This document shows positions 8,056-16,372 of a stretch of DNA of 64,000 nucleotides, one piece after another. The translations under genes and the position numbers were made by a program. The notes below the pieces were generated by a model. It did no database searches and was not told where the DNA came from. It saw only the letters and a program-made list of their open reading frames with translations. The stretch comes from Coriobacteriaceae bacterium (GTDB lineage Bacteria; Actinomycetota; Coriobacteriia; Coriobacteriales; Coriobacteriaceae), in NCBI GenBank assembly GCA_902364645.1, contig CABJEP010000006.1, forward strand, positions 82,245-146,244, read 5' to 3'. How positions within the stretch are numbered: the stretch's first letter is position 1; each line of letters starts with the position of its first letter.

Positions 8056-8140
8056 TCGACCGCTCGCCGCTGAAGTTTGACCGTTGGCCGGTTTCGACTT
8101 TCGTAAAAGCAACTGTTGGATGTAGTTTCATAGTCACATA

Positions 8141-8170
8141 AGGTGTTATTCGAGAAGAGCCTCGAAGCAT
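8141..8170 (+). promoter_or_regulatory. RAT-like antiterminator hairpin
   Basis: TTCGAG (8149-8154) pairs with CTCGAA (8161-8166) around AAGAGC. The region lies between licT and the EIIBC gene, and the hairpin shares bases with the 5' arm of the following terminator, so the two structures exclude each other. This is the architecture of BglG/LicT control. Match to the published RAT consensus is structural rather than in sequence. Confidence 0.65.
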
Positions 8171-8220
8171 GACGTAGACAGTTCCCTGTCCGCTTTGTGC
8201 TTTGGGGCTCTTCTGTTTTT
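8153..8220 (+). terminator. Conditional terminator upstream of EIIBC
   Basis: AGAAGAGCC (8153-8161) pairs with GGCTCTTCT (8206-8214), followed by GTTTTT. Its 5' arm overlaps the RAT-like hairpin, so LicT binding should prevent it from forming. Confidence 0.75.
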
Positions 8221-8322
8221 GTCTTCTTCTTGCTTTTCTCGATTTGCCTCGTGTCAGGCCTGCCGTAATCGGTTCTTCGCGTGTGCGCAAACGGGAAGAC
8301 AGAAAAGCAAGGGAGTTCAGCT

Positions 8323-9747
8323 ATGACTGACAATAAGAAAATCGCCGCGGACGTGCTCGAGGCCGTCGGTGGCAAGGAGAACGTGACGTTTGTTGCGCAC
8401 TGTATGACGCGCCTGCGTTTTAACCTCAAAGATATCGATGCCCCCGATATCAAAGAAGTGAAGAAGATTGGCGGTGTGTTGGGTGCTCAAATCTCCGGAG
8501 GGCAGTTCCAGGTAATCGTGGGCCAAAACGTGCCCAAGGTTTATGACGAGCTCTGCAAGATCGGCGGCTTTGCCAAGCAGGACGCCATCGACGAGAACCT
8601 TGATGCTCCTAAGCAGAAGCTCACACCTAAGGTTATTGGCAATAACATCCTCAACTACCTGTCAAGCTCCATGGTGCCTATGATCCCCGTCCTAATGTGT
8701 GCTGGCCTGTTCAAGACCGTAGCGGTGGTGCTGGGACCTACGATGGCGGGCGTGCTGTCCGACACAAGCGACCTTTATGTTCTGATGAACATGGTTTATG
8801 ACGCAGCGTTCTATTTTATCCCCATCTACCTTGGCTATAATGCGGCTAAGAACATTGGCGTAACGCCTGTCCTCGGTGCCTTTATGGGCGGCATTCTTAT
8901 CGACCCGACCATGATTCAGCTTGCGACCGATGGAGCTCAGTTCTCCGTTTATGGCATTCCCTGCGTCGCCGCAAACTACACAAAGACGGTCCTTCCCATT
9001 CTTCTGTCCGTGTGGGCGATGAGTTATATCGAGCGCTTCTTCCGCAAATATGTGCCAGATACCCTTTCAACGGTTTTCGCGCCTTTCCTTACCATGGTCG
9101 TCGCTGTTCCTGTGTCTCTCTGCGCTCTCGCCCCTGTTGGTTCATGGGCCGGTAATGCCCTCGCCGCCGGTTTTGAGTTCCTTGGTACTTCCGGTGGTAT
9201 CGCCGCCATTCTCGGAGGAGGTATTCTGGCGGGTCTTTGGTGCCCAATGATTATTACCGGCATGCATGTGGCGGTTGCGATGATTGCCATCGCTAACTAT
9301 ATGACTGTGGGAACCGACAGCTTTGTTTTGGTTGCGACGGGCGTTAGCCTTTGGGCGACCTTCGGCTGCGAGGTGGCGACCTGGCTCAAGCTGTGCGATA
9401 AAGACGAGAAGAGCATGGCATTCGGCTATTTGGTCGCAAACATTGTCGGAGGCGTCGGCGAGCCTTTCATCTACGGCATGATGCTGCGCTATCGCCGCGT
9501 GTTTGTCTGGAAGATTATCGGATCCTTTGTTGCCGGTGCGCTTGCAATCGCTCTCGGAGCCACGGTTTATACTGCCGGCGCGGCATCTAACTTCTTGGAG
9601 TTCCTCGCGTTTGCGGGCGGCGGGACCCAGAATCTCATCAACTTTGGAATCGCTGCTGGTGCAGGCTTCCTTGTGAGCGCCTTGGGCACGTATTTCCTGG
9701 GCTTTACGGCGGATGAGCTCGAGAATGGTCCCGTTTCCGAGCGTTAA
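8323..9747 (+). CDS. PTS beta-glucoside-type transporter, EIIBC
   Basis: A 474-residue sugar phosphotransferase permease. The EIIB domain is at residues 1-90 with the phosphorylated cysteine in FVAHCMTRLRF, and the EIIC domain (about ten helices) runs from ~105, with the conserved GxxxEPxIYG-like motif GEPFIYGMMLRYRR. No EIIA domain is attached, so an EIIA encoded elsewhere is required. ATG 8323 follows AAGGGAG. The LicT and RAT arrangement upstream predicts induction by its own substrate. The next genes are a ceramidase-like enzyme and an AEC carrier rather than a phospho-glucosidase, so the substrate is uncertain. Confidence 0.88.
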   Translation: MTDNKKIAADVLEAVGGKENVTFVAHCMTRLRFNLKDIDAPDIKEVKKIGGVLGAQISGGQFQVIVGQNVPKVYDELCKIGGFAKQDAIDENLDAPKQKLTPKVIGNNILNYLSSSMVPMIPVLMCAGLFKTVAVVLGPTMAGVLSDTSDLYVLMNMVYDAAFYFIPIYLGYNAAKNIGVTPVLGAFMGGILIDPTMIQLATDGAQFSVYGIPCVAANYTKTVLPILLSVWAMSYIERFFRKYVPDTLSTVFAPFLTMVVAVPVSLCALAPVGSWAGNALAAGFEFLGTSGGIAAILGGGILAGLWCPMIITGMHVAVAMIAIANYMTVGTDSFVLVATGVSLWATFGCEVATWLKLCDKDEKSMAFGYLVANIVGGVGEPFIYGMMLRYRRVFVWKIIGSFVAGALAIALGATVYTAGAASNFLEFLAFAGGGTQNLINFGIAAGAGFLVSALGTYFLGFTADELENGPVSER

Positions 9748-9781
9748 GTTTTCTACGGCCTGCGTGTGGCAGGACGCATTG

Positions 9782-9811
9782 GAAGGGCGTCCATGACGCC
9801 CTTCTCTTTTT
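9782..9811 (+). terminator. Terminator after EIIBC
   Basis: A perfect 10-bp stem GAAGGGCGTC / GACGCCCTTC with a 3-base loop is followed by TCTTTTTG. It separates EIIBC from the downstream enzyme gene, which may depend on readthrough or its own promoter. Confidence 0.85.
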
Positions 9812-9865
9812 GTATTTCTATTTCCGATGTTTGGGCGGCGTGTGCCGCGAAGAGTTGGAGTTGGA

Positions 9866-11077
9866 ATGAACATAGAGTTTGGAATCTCGAAGATTGACGT
9901 AACACCCCAGTCTCCTTGCCGCATGGGCGGCTACAACAGAAAAGGTGCCTGGACGGATGTTCTTGATCCTATTGAGGTCAACGCTAGCGCTGTCTGTGTT
10001 GATCTTGTCCCGTTTATTCTTATCGAGCTCGATTCAATGATGGTGTCGAAAGATTTTTCCCTTTCGGTCAAGAACGCCGTATCGTCAAAAACGGGCATCG
10101 ATTCGAGCAATATCGTCGTCGCATGCATTCATACCCATTCTGCACCATGCTATTTTAAGCTTGCCTACGAGGACACGTTACCTGAAACCGAATTGACGAG
10201 TGATTTGATTGGCTTGGCTACCGAGGCGGCGGTATCTGCATGGGCGTCCAGGTCGAAGGCGACCGTATCGATGGAGATGTTAGGCATCGAGGGACTGTAC
10301 GGGAATCGAAATGTTCAGGGCGGTCCGGCCGATAAACAGGTAAGTATTTTCTCGTTTGAGGACGCTCAAGGTGGTCGCCCAATTGGAAAAATGCTGTTCA
10401 TGTCCGCTCATCCTACCATCCTTAATGGGAAAAGCGCCGTCCTCTCTGCTGATTTGATTGGGCATGTCAGGCAGCGTTTGGAGAGGAAATATGGCTGTCC
10501 TGTACTTTGCGTCAACGGAACGTGCGGGGATGTGTCGACGCGTTTCTATCGGCAAGGGGAGGGAGTTGCCGAACTCGAGCGTACGGCTAACGAACTTTGC
10601 GCTCAAATCGAATCCAAGCGTGAGCGCGCGGCACTCAGAGTTGATACTCCGCGTTGGGGCTCTATCAGCATGAAGAGTGTCTACGATGCAAAAACAGATC
10701 CGGATTGGATCGAGATGACCAATCGGATAGAGGCTATGGATGCGAGCCCGATGCGAGACTTTCTCCTTAAGCGGCAACAGCTTAAGCTCTCGATGGGGAA
10801 AATCGAGCTTGAGCTTCCGAGCCAGTTTGCGGTAATTGGTAACTGCATTTTTATCACGATGCCATGCGATACGTGTAGCACATTAGGCTTGGATTTTAAG
10901 AGGGCGTTTAGCCAATACAACGTCTTTGTTATCGGCTATGCGAACACGTACTGCAACTACCTTGTGCCTCAGGAAGACTACGGCAAGTATTTTGAAACCT
11001 ACAACTCGCGAACGCCGCGCGGGGTTGCCGATGCGTTCGTTGCGCGAATCATTCAGGCGGTCGGTGCCGCGCTATAG
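9866..11077 (+). CDS. Neutral/alkaline ceramidase-like hydrolase
   Basis: A 403-residue protein resembling the N-terminal catalytic domain of neutral/alkaline non-lysosomal ceramidases. It opens with FGISKIDVTP, has the zinc-ligand motif HTHSAP near residue 90, MSAHPTIL near 175, and CVNGTCGDVSTRF near 215, in the positions of the family's HTHSxP, HP and GxxGD motifs. No signal peptide is seen, unlike many ceramidases, so it is probably cytoplasmic and may cleave some other N-acyl sugar or amide. The start is ATG 9866 after GGAGTTGG. It lies between a PTS EIIBC and an AEC transporter on the same strand. Confidence 0.7.
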   Translation: MNIEFGISKIDVTPQSPCRMGGYNRKGAWTDVLDPIEVNASAVCVDLVPFILIELDSMMVSKDFSLSVKNAVSSKTGIDSSNIVVACIHTHSAPCYFKLAYEDTLPETELTSDLIGLATEAAVSAWASRSKATVSMEMLGIEGLYGNRNVQGGPADKQVSIFSFEDAQGGRPIGKMLFMSAHPTILNGKSAVLSADLIGHVRQRLERKYGCPVLCVNGTCGDVSTRFYRQGEGVAELERTANELCAQIESKRERAALRVDTPRWGSISMKSVYDAKTDPDWIEMTNRIEAMDASPMRDFLLKRQQLKLSMGKIELELPSQFAVIGNCIFITMPCDTCSTLGLDFKRAFSQYNVFVIGYANTYCNYLVPQEDYGKYFETYNSRTPRGVADAFVARIIQAVGAAL

Positions 11078-11135
11078 CAGGCGCTATAGACCATCGTGGT
11101 AGATGAACCGGTCAGGATTATACGGAGCATGTATT

Positions 11136-12044
11136 GTGTCAATCATTGAACCTCTCATCCAACAAGTCCTTATCATGTTTTTGCTCATGGGAATGGGCTA
11201 CGCTCTAAACCGCTTGGGCATATTGAGCGAGCAGGCTGCAATAGAATTCGGAAAGTTGCTCATCAACCTTGTGATTCCCGCAATCATTCTCAAATCATTT
11301 TGGATCGAGTATTCGTTTCAGAGGATGTATGAGTTGGGAATGACCTTAATGCTGTCGGCGGCGATGTTGTTGCTCGCTTGCGTTGTTGCCCGCCTGTTGT
11401 TCAGGGGCCGTCCCATCGACATTTTTGCTGCGGCATTCTCGAATGCTGGATTTGTGGGAATACCCCTTGTTGAAGCGGCGCTTGGAAAAGATGCCGTGTT
11501 TTTCATCACGTGCACGATCGCTCTTCTCAATGCCATGCAATGGACATACGGGCAGTATCTGCTGTCGGGGTCTAAAAAATGTATGAGTCCTAAAGCGATC
11601 CTGACAAGTCCAATGGTCATGGCTTTATTGGGCGGTTTCTTGATTTTTATCCTTCGTGTCCCAACGGTCCCTCTGGCACAGTCAGTGCTTTCGTATATCT
11701 CGGGGCTCAACACTCCGCTAGCAATGATGACTCTCGGTATCTATCTTGCTCAGTCTGATTTGATGGCGCTCCTGAGGGCGAAAAGCTTGTTTGCCGTCTC
11801 ATCGGTCAGGCTGCTTGTTATTCCGATTCTTTCGCTCCTGTTCCTATGTCTCTTTCCATGTGATAGGTCAATTAAGATGGCGCTGCTGATTGCGGCTGCG
11901 ACCCCCACCGGCGCGAATGTAGCCATCTTTGCCCAGCAGCATAATAAGGACTATCGATATGCATGTGGAACAGTCTGTGTTACCACCCTTCTGTCTATGT
12001 TCACTATGCCAGCGATAGTGTCCTTGTCTCAGCTAGTGTTCTAG
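11136..12044 (+). CDS. AEC-family (auxin efflux carrier type) transporter
   Basis: A 302-residue membrane protein with about ten helices in two repeats. It begins VSIIEPLIQQVLIMFLLMGM followed by GYALNRLGILSEQ, typical of AEC permeases, and has the half-way motif NAGFVGIPLVEAALG that is highly characteristic. GTG 11136 is preferred to ATG 11103 because ACGGAG lies eight bases ahead and the family normally starts there. AEC carriers move organic anions. Proximity to the ceramidase-like enzyme suggests export or import of an acidic product, which is inference. Confidence 0.85.
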   Translation: MSIIEPLIQQVLIMFLLMGMGYALNRLGILSEQAAIEFGKLLINLVIPAIILKSFWIEYSFQRMYELGMTLMLSAAMLLLACVVARLLFRGRPIDIFAAAFSNAGFVGIPLVEAALGKDAVFFITCTIALLNAMQWTYGQYLLSGSKKCMSPKAILTSPMVMALLGGFLIFILRVPTVPLAQSVLSYISGLNTPLAMMTLGIYLAQSDLMALLRAKSLFAVSSVRLLVIPILSLLFLCLFPCDRSIKMALLIAAATPTGANVAIFAQQHNKDYRYACGTVCVTTLLSMFTMPAIVSLSQLVF

Positions 12045-12047
12045 GCG

Positions 12048-12173
12048 CTATGCCATGCACCTGCGGATGAACGCTTCGTGGCGGTCGATTATGGCCGGGG
12101 CCCAACAATCCGGACCGCCGTCGATCGTGCTGGCAACAGATGCCATCAACTCATCAAGGGGGCTTGCTATCAT
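12048..12173 (-). pseudogene. 41-codon ORF, possible gene remnant
   Basis: A short reading frame (MIASPLDELMASVASTIDGG, then PDCWAPAIIDRHEAF) has coding-like composition but no SD. It begins close to the promoter region of the following + strand gene. It may be the surviving end of a larger deleted gene. No family assigned. Confidence 0.3.
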
Positions 12174-12227
12174 TGGTGCACTAGCTTGATGCTAAACTGA
12201 ATTAATGATTGCGAGGTGGTTTACGTG

Positions 12228-12497
12228 ATGTACCCGTATATGACATTCGAAGATGGTACCGAGGTCATTCATTCTGACCTGATCACAGATGGCGATATCG
12301 AAAAGGTCATCGTGCATTTTGAACGACCGACGGCAGAGGGTTTCGACTCCGCTCGTTGCGAGCTGCCTTCTTACAATTGGACCATGTGGGAGGGGCGTTT
12401 TACCGACGAGGAGAAGCGAGGTTTTGAGACTTTTCTGGGCAATAACGCCCATCTGCTGTATCGCTACGCCGCAAACGGAGGAGCTAAAGTTGCCTAG
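12228..12497 (+). CDS. Small protein paired with DUF4160 protein
   Basis: An 89-residue soluble acidic protein (MYPYMTFEDGTEVIHSDLIT and onward), not assigned to a family with confidence. It has the layout of small proteins encoded next to DUF4160 genes, which are often DUF2442-type and listed among putative toxin-antitoxin or mobile accessory pairs. GAGGTGG is ten bases before ATG 12228; GTG 12225 is the alternative start. The end carries the GGAGGA SD of the next gene and overlaps it by eight bases, so the two are translationally coupled. Confidence 0.6.
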   Translation: MYPYMTFEDGTEVIHSDLITDGDIEKVIVHFERPTAEGFDSARCELPSYNWTMWEGRFTDEEKRGFETFLGNNAHLLYRYAANGGAKVA

Positions 12498-12768
12498 CCT
12501 TTTTCTTATTGGCGGCTATCGGGTCTTCTTTTGGTCCAATGAAGCGGGCGAGCCAATCCATGTCCATGTTTGCAAGGGGGCGCCTTCAGATAACTCGGCC
12601 AAAATCTGGCTGACTCGAAGAGGTGGCTGCATTGTCGCTAATAACAAAGCGAAGATCCCCCGGAGCACGCTTGATGACCTCTGTGAAATCATCGCCGCTC
12701 AGCATGAATTGATTTGCTCTAAATGGAAGGCATTTTTCCTTGTGGACGAGATCTCGTTCTACTGCTAA
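12490..12768 (+). CDS. DUF4160-family protein (TTG start)
   Basis: A 92-residue protein with the DUF4160 pattern: GGYRVFFWSNEAGEPIHVHV near the N-terminus, equivalent to the family's F/Y-x-I-x-M-x-x-x-D-H-x-P-x-H-x-H motif, then AKIWL and a C-terminal helical half. The start is TTG 12490, seven bases after GGAGGA; no ATG or GTG is available in the correct place. The function of DUF4160 is not established. Coupling to the upstream gene suggests a two-protein module. Confidence 0.7.
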   Translation: MPSLFLIGGYRVFFWSNEAGEPIHVHVCKGAPSDNSAKIWLTRRGGCIVANNKAKIPRSTLDDLCEIIAAQHELICSKWKAFFLVDEISFYC

Positions 12769-12901
12769 ACGTCATCCCGGCTTCTCTTTTCCAATTTTAA
12801 TCATGAGCTTGTCCCATCTGTGCTGATTGAACTTGACAGTACAATGGAGGCGGACTATATCGCCGCCGCTCGTTGCGGCTAACGGATGTGCTGGAGCTCG
12901 C

Positions 12902-14890
12902 ATGAACGATTTTCTAAACGGTCAAGTTGATAACGACGGTTTTTTGCGCCTGGCAGCGGCCTCGCCCAAGATTCGCGTGGCCGATGTTGAGGGCAATGCC
13001 GAGGTTGCGCTGGCGGCTGTTCGCGAGGCTACCGAGCGCGGCGTTCGTGCGCTCGTGCTGCCCGAGCTTAACCTGACTGGTTATACCGCGGCTGATCTGT
13101 TCCATAACCGCACATTACTGCATGCCTGCGAGACCGCACTTGTGCACATCCTCGATGAAACCCGTGAGTTGCCGGTCGTCTTTACCATCGGTCTTCCCGT
13201 TGCAGTTGCCGAGAATATCTACAACTGCGCCGCCGTGTGCTGCGCGGGCGAGCTTTTGGGCCTCACGGCCAAGAAGTATTTGCCCAACTATGGCGAGTTC
13301 TATGAGCGCCGTTGGTTTGCTCCGGCGCCTGCGGATCCCGTGTGGGTTGAATTTGCCGGTCAGGGTCCGGTCCCGCTGGGTTCGGGGCTTGTCTACCGTT
13401 GCTGTGATGAAGGCGCCGAGGACCTGGTGCTGGGCGTTGAGGTCTGTGAGGACCTGTGGGTGCCGGCACCCCCTTCGACCGAGATGGCGCTTGCCGGTAC
13501 GACGGTGATTCTCAACCCGTCGGCCTCGGATGAGATTATCGGTAAGGCAGACTACCGCCGCAGCCTTATCTCCAATCAGAGTGCGCGCCTGTACTGCGCC
13601 TATGTCTACGCCGATGCGAGCGAGGGTGAGTCAACGACCGACATGGTCTTTGCGGGGGAGAACCTCGTCTACGAAAACGGCTCCAAGCTCGCCGCGGCCA
13701 AACTGCTTACCTGCGACATGGCCATCGCCGACGTCGATCTTGACCGCCTGGTCGCCGAGCGCCGTCGCTCGACGACGTGGACGCGCGCGGACGATGCGCC
13801 GGAGGCCACGACCGTTGAGTTCTCTTTTGAGGGCACGCTCTCCGAGGCTCCCGCCCTGCGCAACGCCTGCGACATCGACCGTGTCTTCCCCCGCGCGCCC
13901 TTTGTGCCGGCTGACCATGGCGACCTGGCCGAGCGTTGCGAGACCATCCTCGACCTGCAGACCGCCGGCCTCAAGACCCGCCTTGCCCATACGGGTACCA
14001 AGGCCGCAGTCATCGGTCTTTCGGGCGGCCTTGATTCTACACTCGCGCTGCTTGTGACAGTTCGCGCCTTCGATGCACTGGGGCTGTCGCGCACCGGTAT
14101 CACGGCCGTGTCCATGCCCGGCTTTGGCACGACGCATCGCACCAAGTCGAATGCCGAGTCGCTTGCTCGCGACCTGGGTGTGAGTTTCCGCGAGGTTTCG
14201 ATCCACGCGGCCGTGGAGCAGCACTTCAAGGACATTGAGCACGATCCGACCGTGCAGGACGTGACCTACGAGAACAGCCAGGCCCGCGAGCGTACGCAGA
14301 TTCTGATGGATCTGGCCAACCAGGCTGGCGGTTTTGTCATCGGCACGGGCGACCTGTCGGAGCTGGCGCTCGGCTGGGCTACCTATAACGGCGACCACAT
14401 GAGCATGTACGCCGTCAACGCGAGCGTGCCCAAGACGCTTGTGCGCCATCTGGTGCGCTATGCGGCCGATGTCTTTGGCGGGCGTATTGCCGAGGTCTTG
14501 CTCGATATCCTCGATACGCCGGTGTCCCCCGAGCTCCTGCCGCCCACGGGCGACGGCGAGATTGCGCAGAAGACTGAGGACCTGGTGGGCCCGTACGAGC
14601 TGCACGACTACTTCCTCTACTACCTGCTGCGTTTTGGCTTTGAGCCGGGCAAGATCTACCGCATGGCGCTCAAGAGCTTCGAGGGCGTCTACGACGTCAA
14701 GACCATTCACACGTGGCTACGCACGTTCTACCGTCGCTTCTTTGCCCAGCAGTTTAAGCGCAGCTGCCTGCCCGATGGCCCCAAGGTGGGCTCGGTCACG
14801 CTCAGCCCGCGCGGCGATTGGCGCATGCCGAGTGACGCCAGCTCGCGCCTGTGGCTCGCCCAGATTGACGCGCTCAATCCGATGGACTAA
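12902..14890 (+). CDS. nadE: Glutamine-dependent NAD+ synthetase
   Basis: A 662-residue two-domain enzyme making NAD+ from deamido-NAD+, ATP and glutamine. The N-terminal nitrilase-type glutaminase domain (1-~300) shows the catalytic triad as E55 (LPELNL), a lysine at 124/125 (KKYLPNYGEFYE) and C182 (GVEVCEDLW). The C-terminal synthetase domain has the PP-loop GLSGGLDST at 372-380 and the downstream STSELALG-like segment GTGDLSELALGWATYNGD. Length matches the long actinobacterial type. ATG 12902 has GGAG; the longer upstream reading has no SD. A terminator follows at 14958. Confidence 0.93.
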   Translation: MNDFLNGQVDNDGFLRLAAASPKIRVADVEGNAEVALAAVREATERGVRALVLPELNLTGYTAADLFHNRTLLHACETALVHILDETRELPVVFTIGLPVAVAENIYNCAAVCCAGELLGLTAKKYLPNYGEFYERRWFAPAPADPVWVEFAGQGPVPLGSGLVYRCCDEGAEDLVLGVEVCEDLWVPAPPSTEMALAGTTVILNPSASDEIIGKADYRRSLISNQSARLYCAYVYADASEGESTTDMVFAGENLVYENGSKLAAAKLLTCDMAIADVDLDRLVAERRRSTTWTRADDAPEATTVEFSFEGTLSEAPALRNACDIDRVFPRAPFVPADHGDLAERCETILDLQTAGLKTRLAHTGTKAAVIGLSGGLDSTLALLVTVRAFDALGLSRTGITAVSMPGFGTTHRTKSNAESLARDLGVSFREVSIHAAVEQHFKDIEHDPTVQDVTYENSQARERTQILMDLANQAGGFVIGTGDLSELALGWATYNGDHMSMYAVNASVPKTLVRHLVRYAADVFGGRIAEVLLDILDTPVSPELLPPTGDGEIAQKTEDLVGPYELHDYFLYYLLRFGFEPGKIYRMALKSFEGVYDVKTIHTWLRTFYRRFFAQQFKRSCLPDGPKVGSVTLSPRGDWRMPSDASSRLWLAQIDALNPMD

Positions 14891-14957
14891 GGTTGCCAAA
14901 TTGAACCAAAACAGCGGGTGCAAGCGTTACACTTTTGCAATCTGATGGCCCGTATCG

Positions 14958-14988
14958 CGCGGCGCTCTTGTCGGAGCGCCGCGTTTTT
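14958..14988 (+). terminator. Rho-independent terminator of nadE
   Basis: A perfect 10-bp stem CGCGGCGCTC / GAGCGCCGCG with a 6-base loop is followed by five T. The next gene starts only 20 bases later. Confidence 0.9.
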
Positions 14989-15007
14989 CATATCGAAAGG
15001 TGGCACC

Positions 15008-16171
15008 ATGCAGGCATCGCAGCGTCTCGACCGCTTTGGCGCGGAGGTCTTCGCCTCGCTCAACAACAAACTGCTTGCGCTGAAGGCTCAGGGCAAGACC
15101 ATTTACAACATGAGCGTGGGCACGCCCGACTTTAAGCCGTACGACCACGTGGTCGAGGCGCTCACGCAAGCGGCCCAGGACCCCGAGATGTGGAAGTATG
15201 CCCTGCGCGACCTGCCCGAACTCAAGCAAGCCGTGTGCGATTACTACGAGCGTCGCTTTGGCGTTTCGGGCATTACGCCGTCTATGGTGCAGTCGTGCAA
15301 CGGCACGCAGGAGGGCGTTGGCCATTTGGGCCTTGCCCTGCTCGATCCGGGTGACACCATTCTGGTTCCCGATCCGTGCTACCCGGTCTTTGAGGCAGGT
15401 GCCAAGATCGCCGATGCCAAGCTCGAGTACTATCCGCTGGTGGCGGAGCACAATTACCTGCCCTATGTGGCGGGTATCGATCCCGAGGTGGCCGATCGTG
15501 CCAAGTACATGATTGTGTCGCTGCCCGCCAACCCGGTGGGCTCGGTGGGCACGCCCGAGGTCTACGAGGAGATCATCGCTTTCGCCCGCGAGCACGACCT
15601 GCTCATCGTTCACGACAACGCATACTCCGACATCGTGTTCGACGGCGAGCCGGGCGGCAGCTTCTTGCAGTATCCCGGCGCGCTCGAGGTGGGCGTTGAG
15701 TTCTTCTCGCTCTCCAAGTCGTTTAACGTCACCGGTGCGCGTATCGGCTTTTTGGTCGGTCGCGAGGATGTGGTCTCGGCCTTTGCCAAGCTGCGCGGCC
15801 AGATCGACTTTGGTATGTTCTTCCCGATCCAGAAGGCTGCTATCGCCTGCTTGAACGGTCCGCGCGATGAGGTCGAGGCGCAGCGTCTGAAGTACCAGGA
15901 GCGCCGCGATGCCCTGTGCGACGGTCTTGAGGGCCTGGGCTGGGAGCGTCCCAACGCGCATGGCTCTATGTTTGTGTGGGCCAAGCTTCCCGGTGGTCGC
16001 ACCGATTCCATGGCGTTTTGCGAGGAGCTCATGGAGAAGGCCGGCGTTGTGGTGACGCCGGGCGCGAGCTTTGGCCCTTCGGGCGAGGGGCACGTGCGTA
16101 TGGCACTGGTCCTGCCGCCCGATCAGATCGCTTTGGCTGTCGAGGCCATTCGCGAGGCGGGCCTGTATTAG
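15008..16171 (+). CDS. Class I/II PLP-dependent aminotransferase
   Basis: A 387-residue fold-type I aminotransferase. Key residues are visible: HDNAYSD (D203, Y206), the PLP lysine K237 in SLSKSFNVTGARIGF with R245, and NPVGSVG near 175. The overall pattern (TIYNMSVGTPDFKP opening, ALRDLPELKQAV) resembles the LL-diaminopimelate or N-acetyl-DAP aminotransferase-like group. The nearby dapH pathway needs an N-acetyl-L,L-DAP aminotransferase, and this is a candidate, though it is not in that operon. ATG 15008 follows GAAAGG. Confidence 0.82.
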   Translation: MQASQRLDRFGAEVFASLNNKLLALKAQGKTIYNMSVGTPDFKPYDHVVEALTQAAQDPEMWKYALRDLPELKQAVCDYYERRFGVSGITPSMVQSCNGTQEGVGHLGLALLDPGDTILVPDPCYPVFEAGAKIADAKLEYYPLVAEHNYLPYVAGIDPEVADRAKYMIVSLPANPVGSVGTPEVYEEIIAFAREHDLLIVHDNAYSDIVFDGEPGGSFLQYPGALEVGVEFFSLSKSFNVTGARIGFLVGREDVVSAFAKLRGQIDFGMFFPIQKAAIACLNGPRDEVEAQRLKYQERRDALCDGLEGLGWERPNAHGSMFVWAKLPGGRTDSMAFCEELMEKAGVVVTPGASFGPSGEGHVRMALVLPPDQIALAVEAIREAGLY

Positions 16172-16314
16172 AAACCTATTTCGACTCGTCAATAGCTCGA
16201 AACCGATTTCGTGCAGTTATTTTACGAATACTGCAAACAATTTCGGTAAACGGTCGATTTTTGGCTGCGAATAGGAGCATAATCAAAGTCCCGATTGGAT
16301 GTATTGGGATTACG

Positions 16315-16347
16315 GCAAGCCGCTCGGGTCGTTCCCGGGCGGCTTGC
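16315..16347 (+). terminator. Hairpin between aminotransferase and ldh
   Basis: A 14-bp stem with one mismatch (GCAAGCCGCTCGGG / CCCGGGCGGCTTGC) around 5 bases lies 25 bases before the ldh start. The T-run is poor, so it may be a terminator of the upstream gene or a 5' UTR element of ldh. Confidence 0.5.
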
Positions 16348-16372
16348 TTGTGGAGAGAGATGGGAGTTTCTA

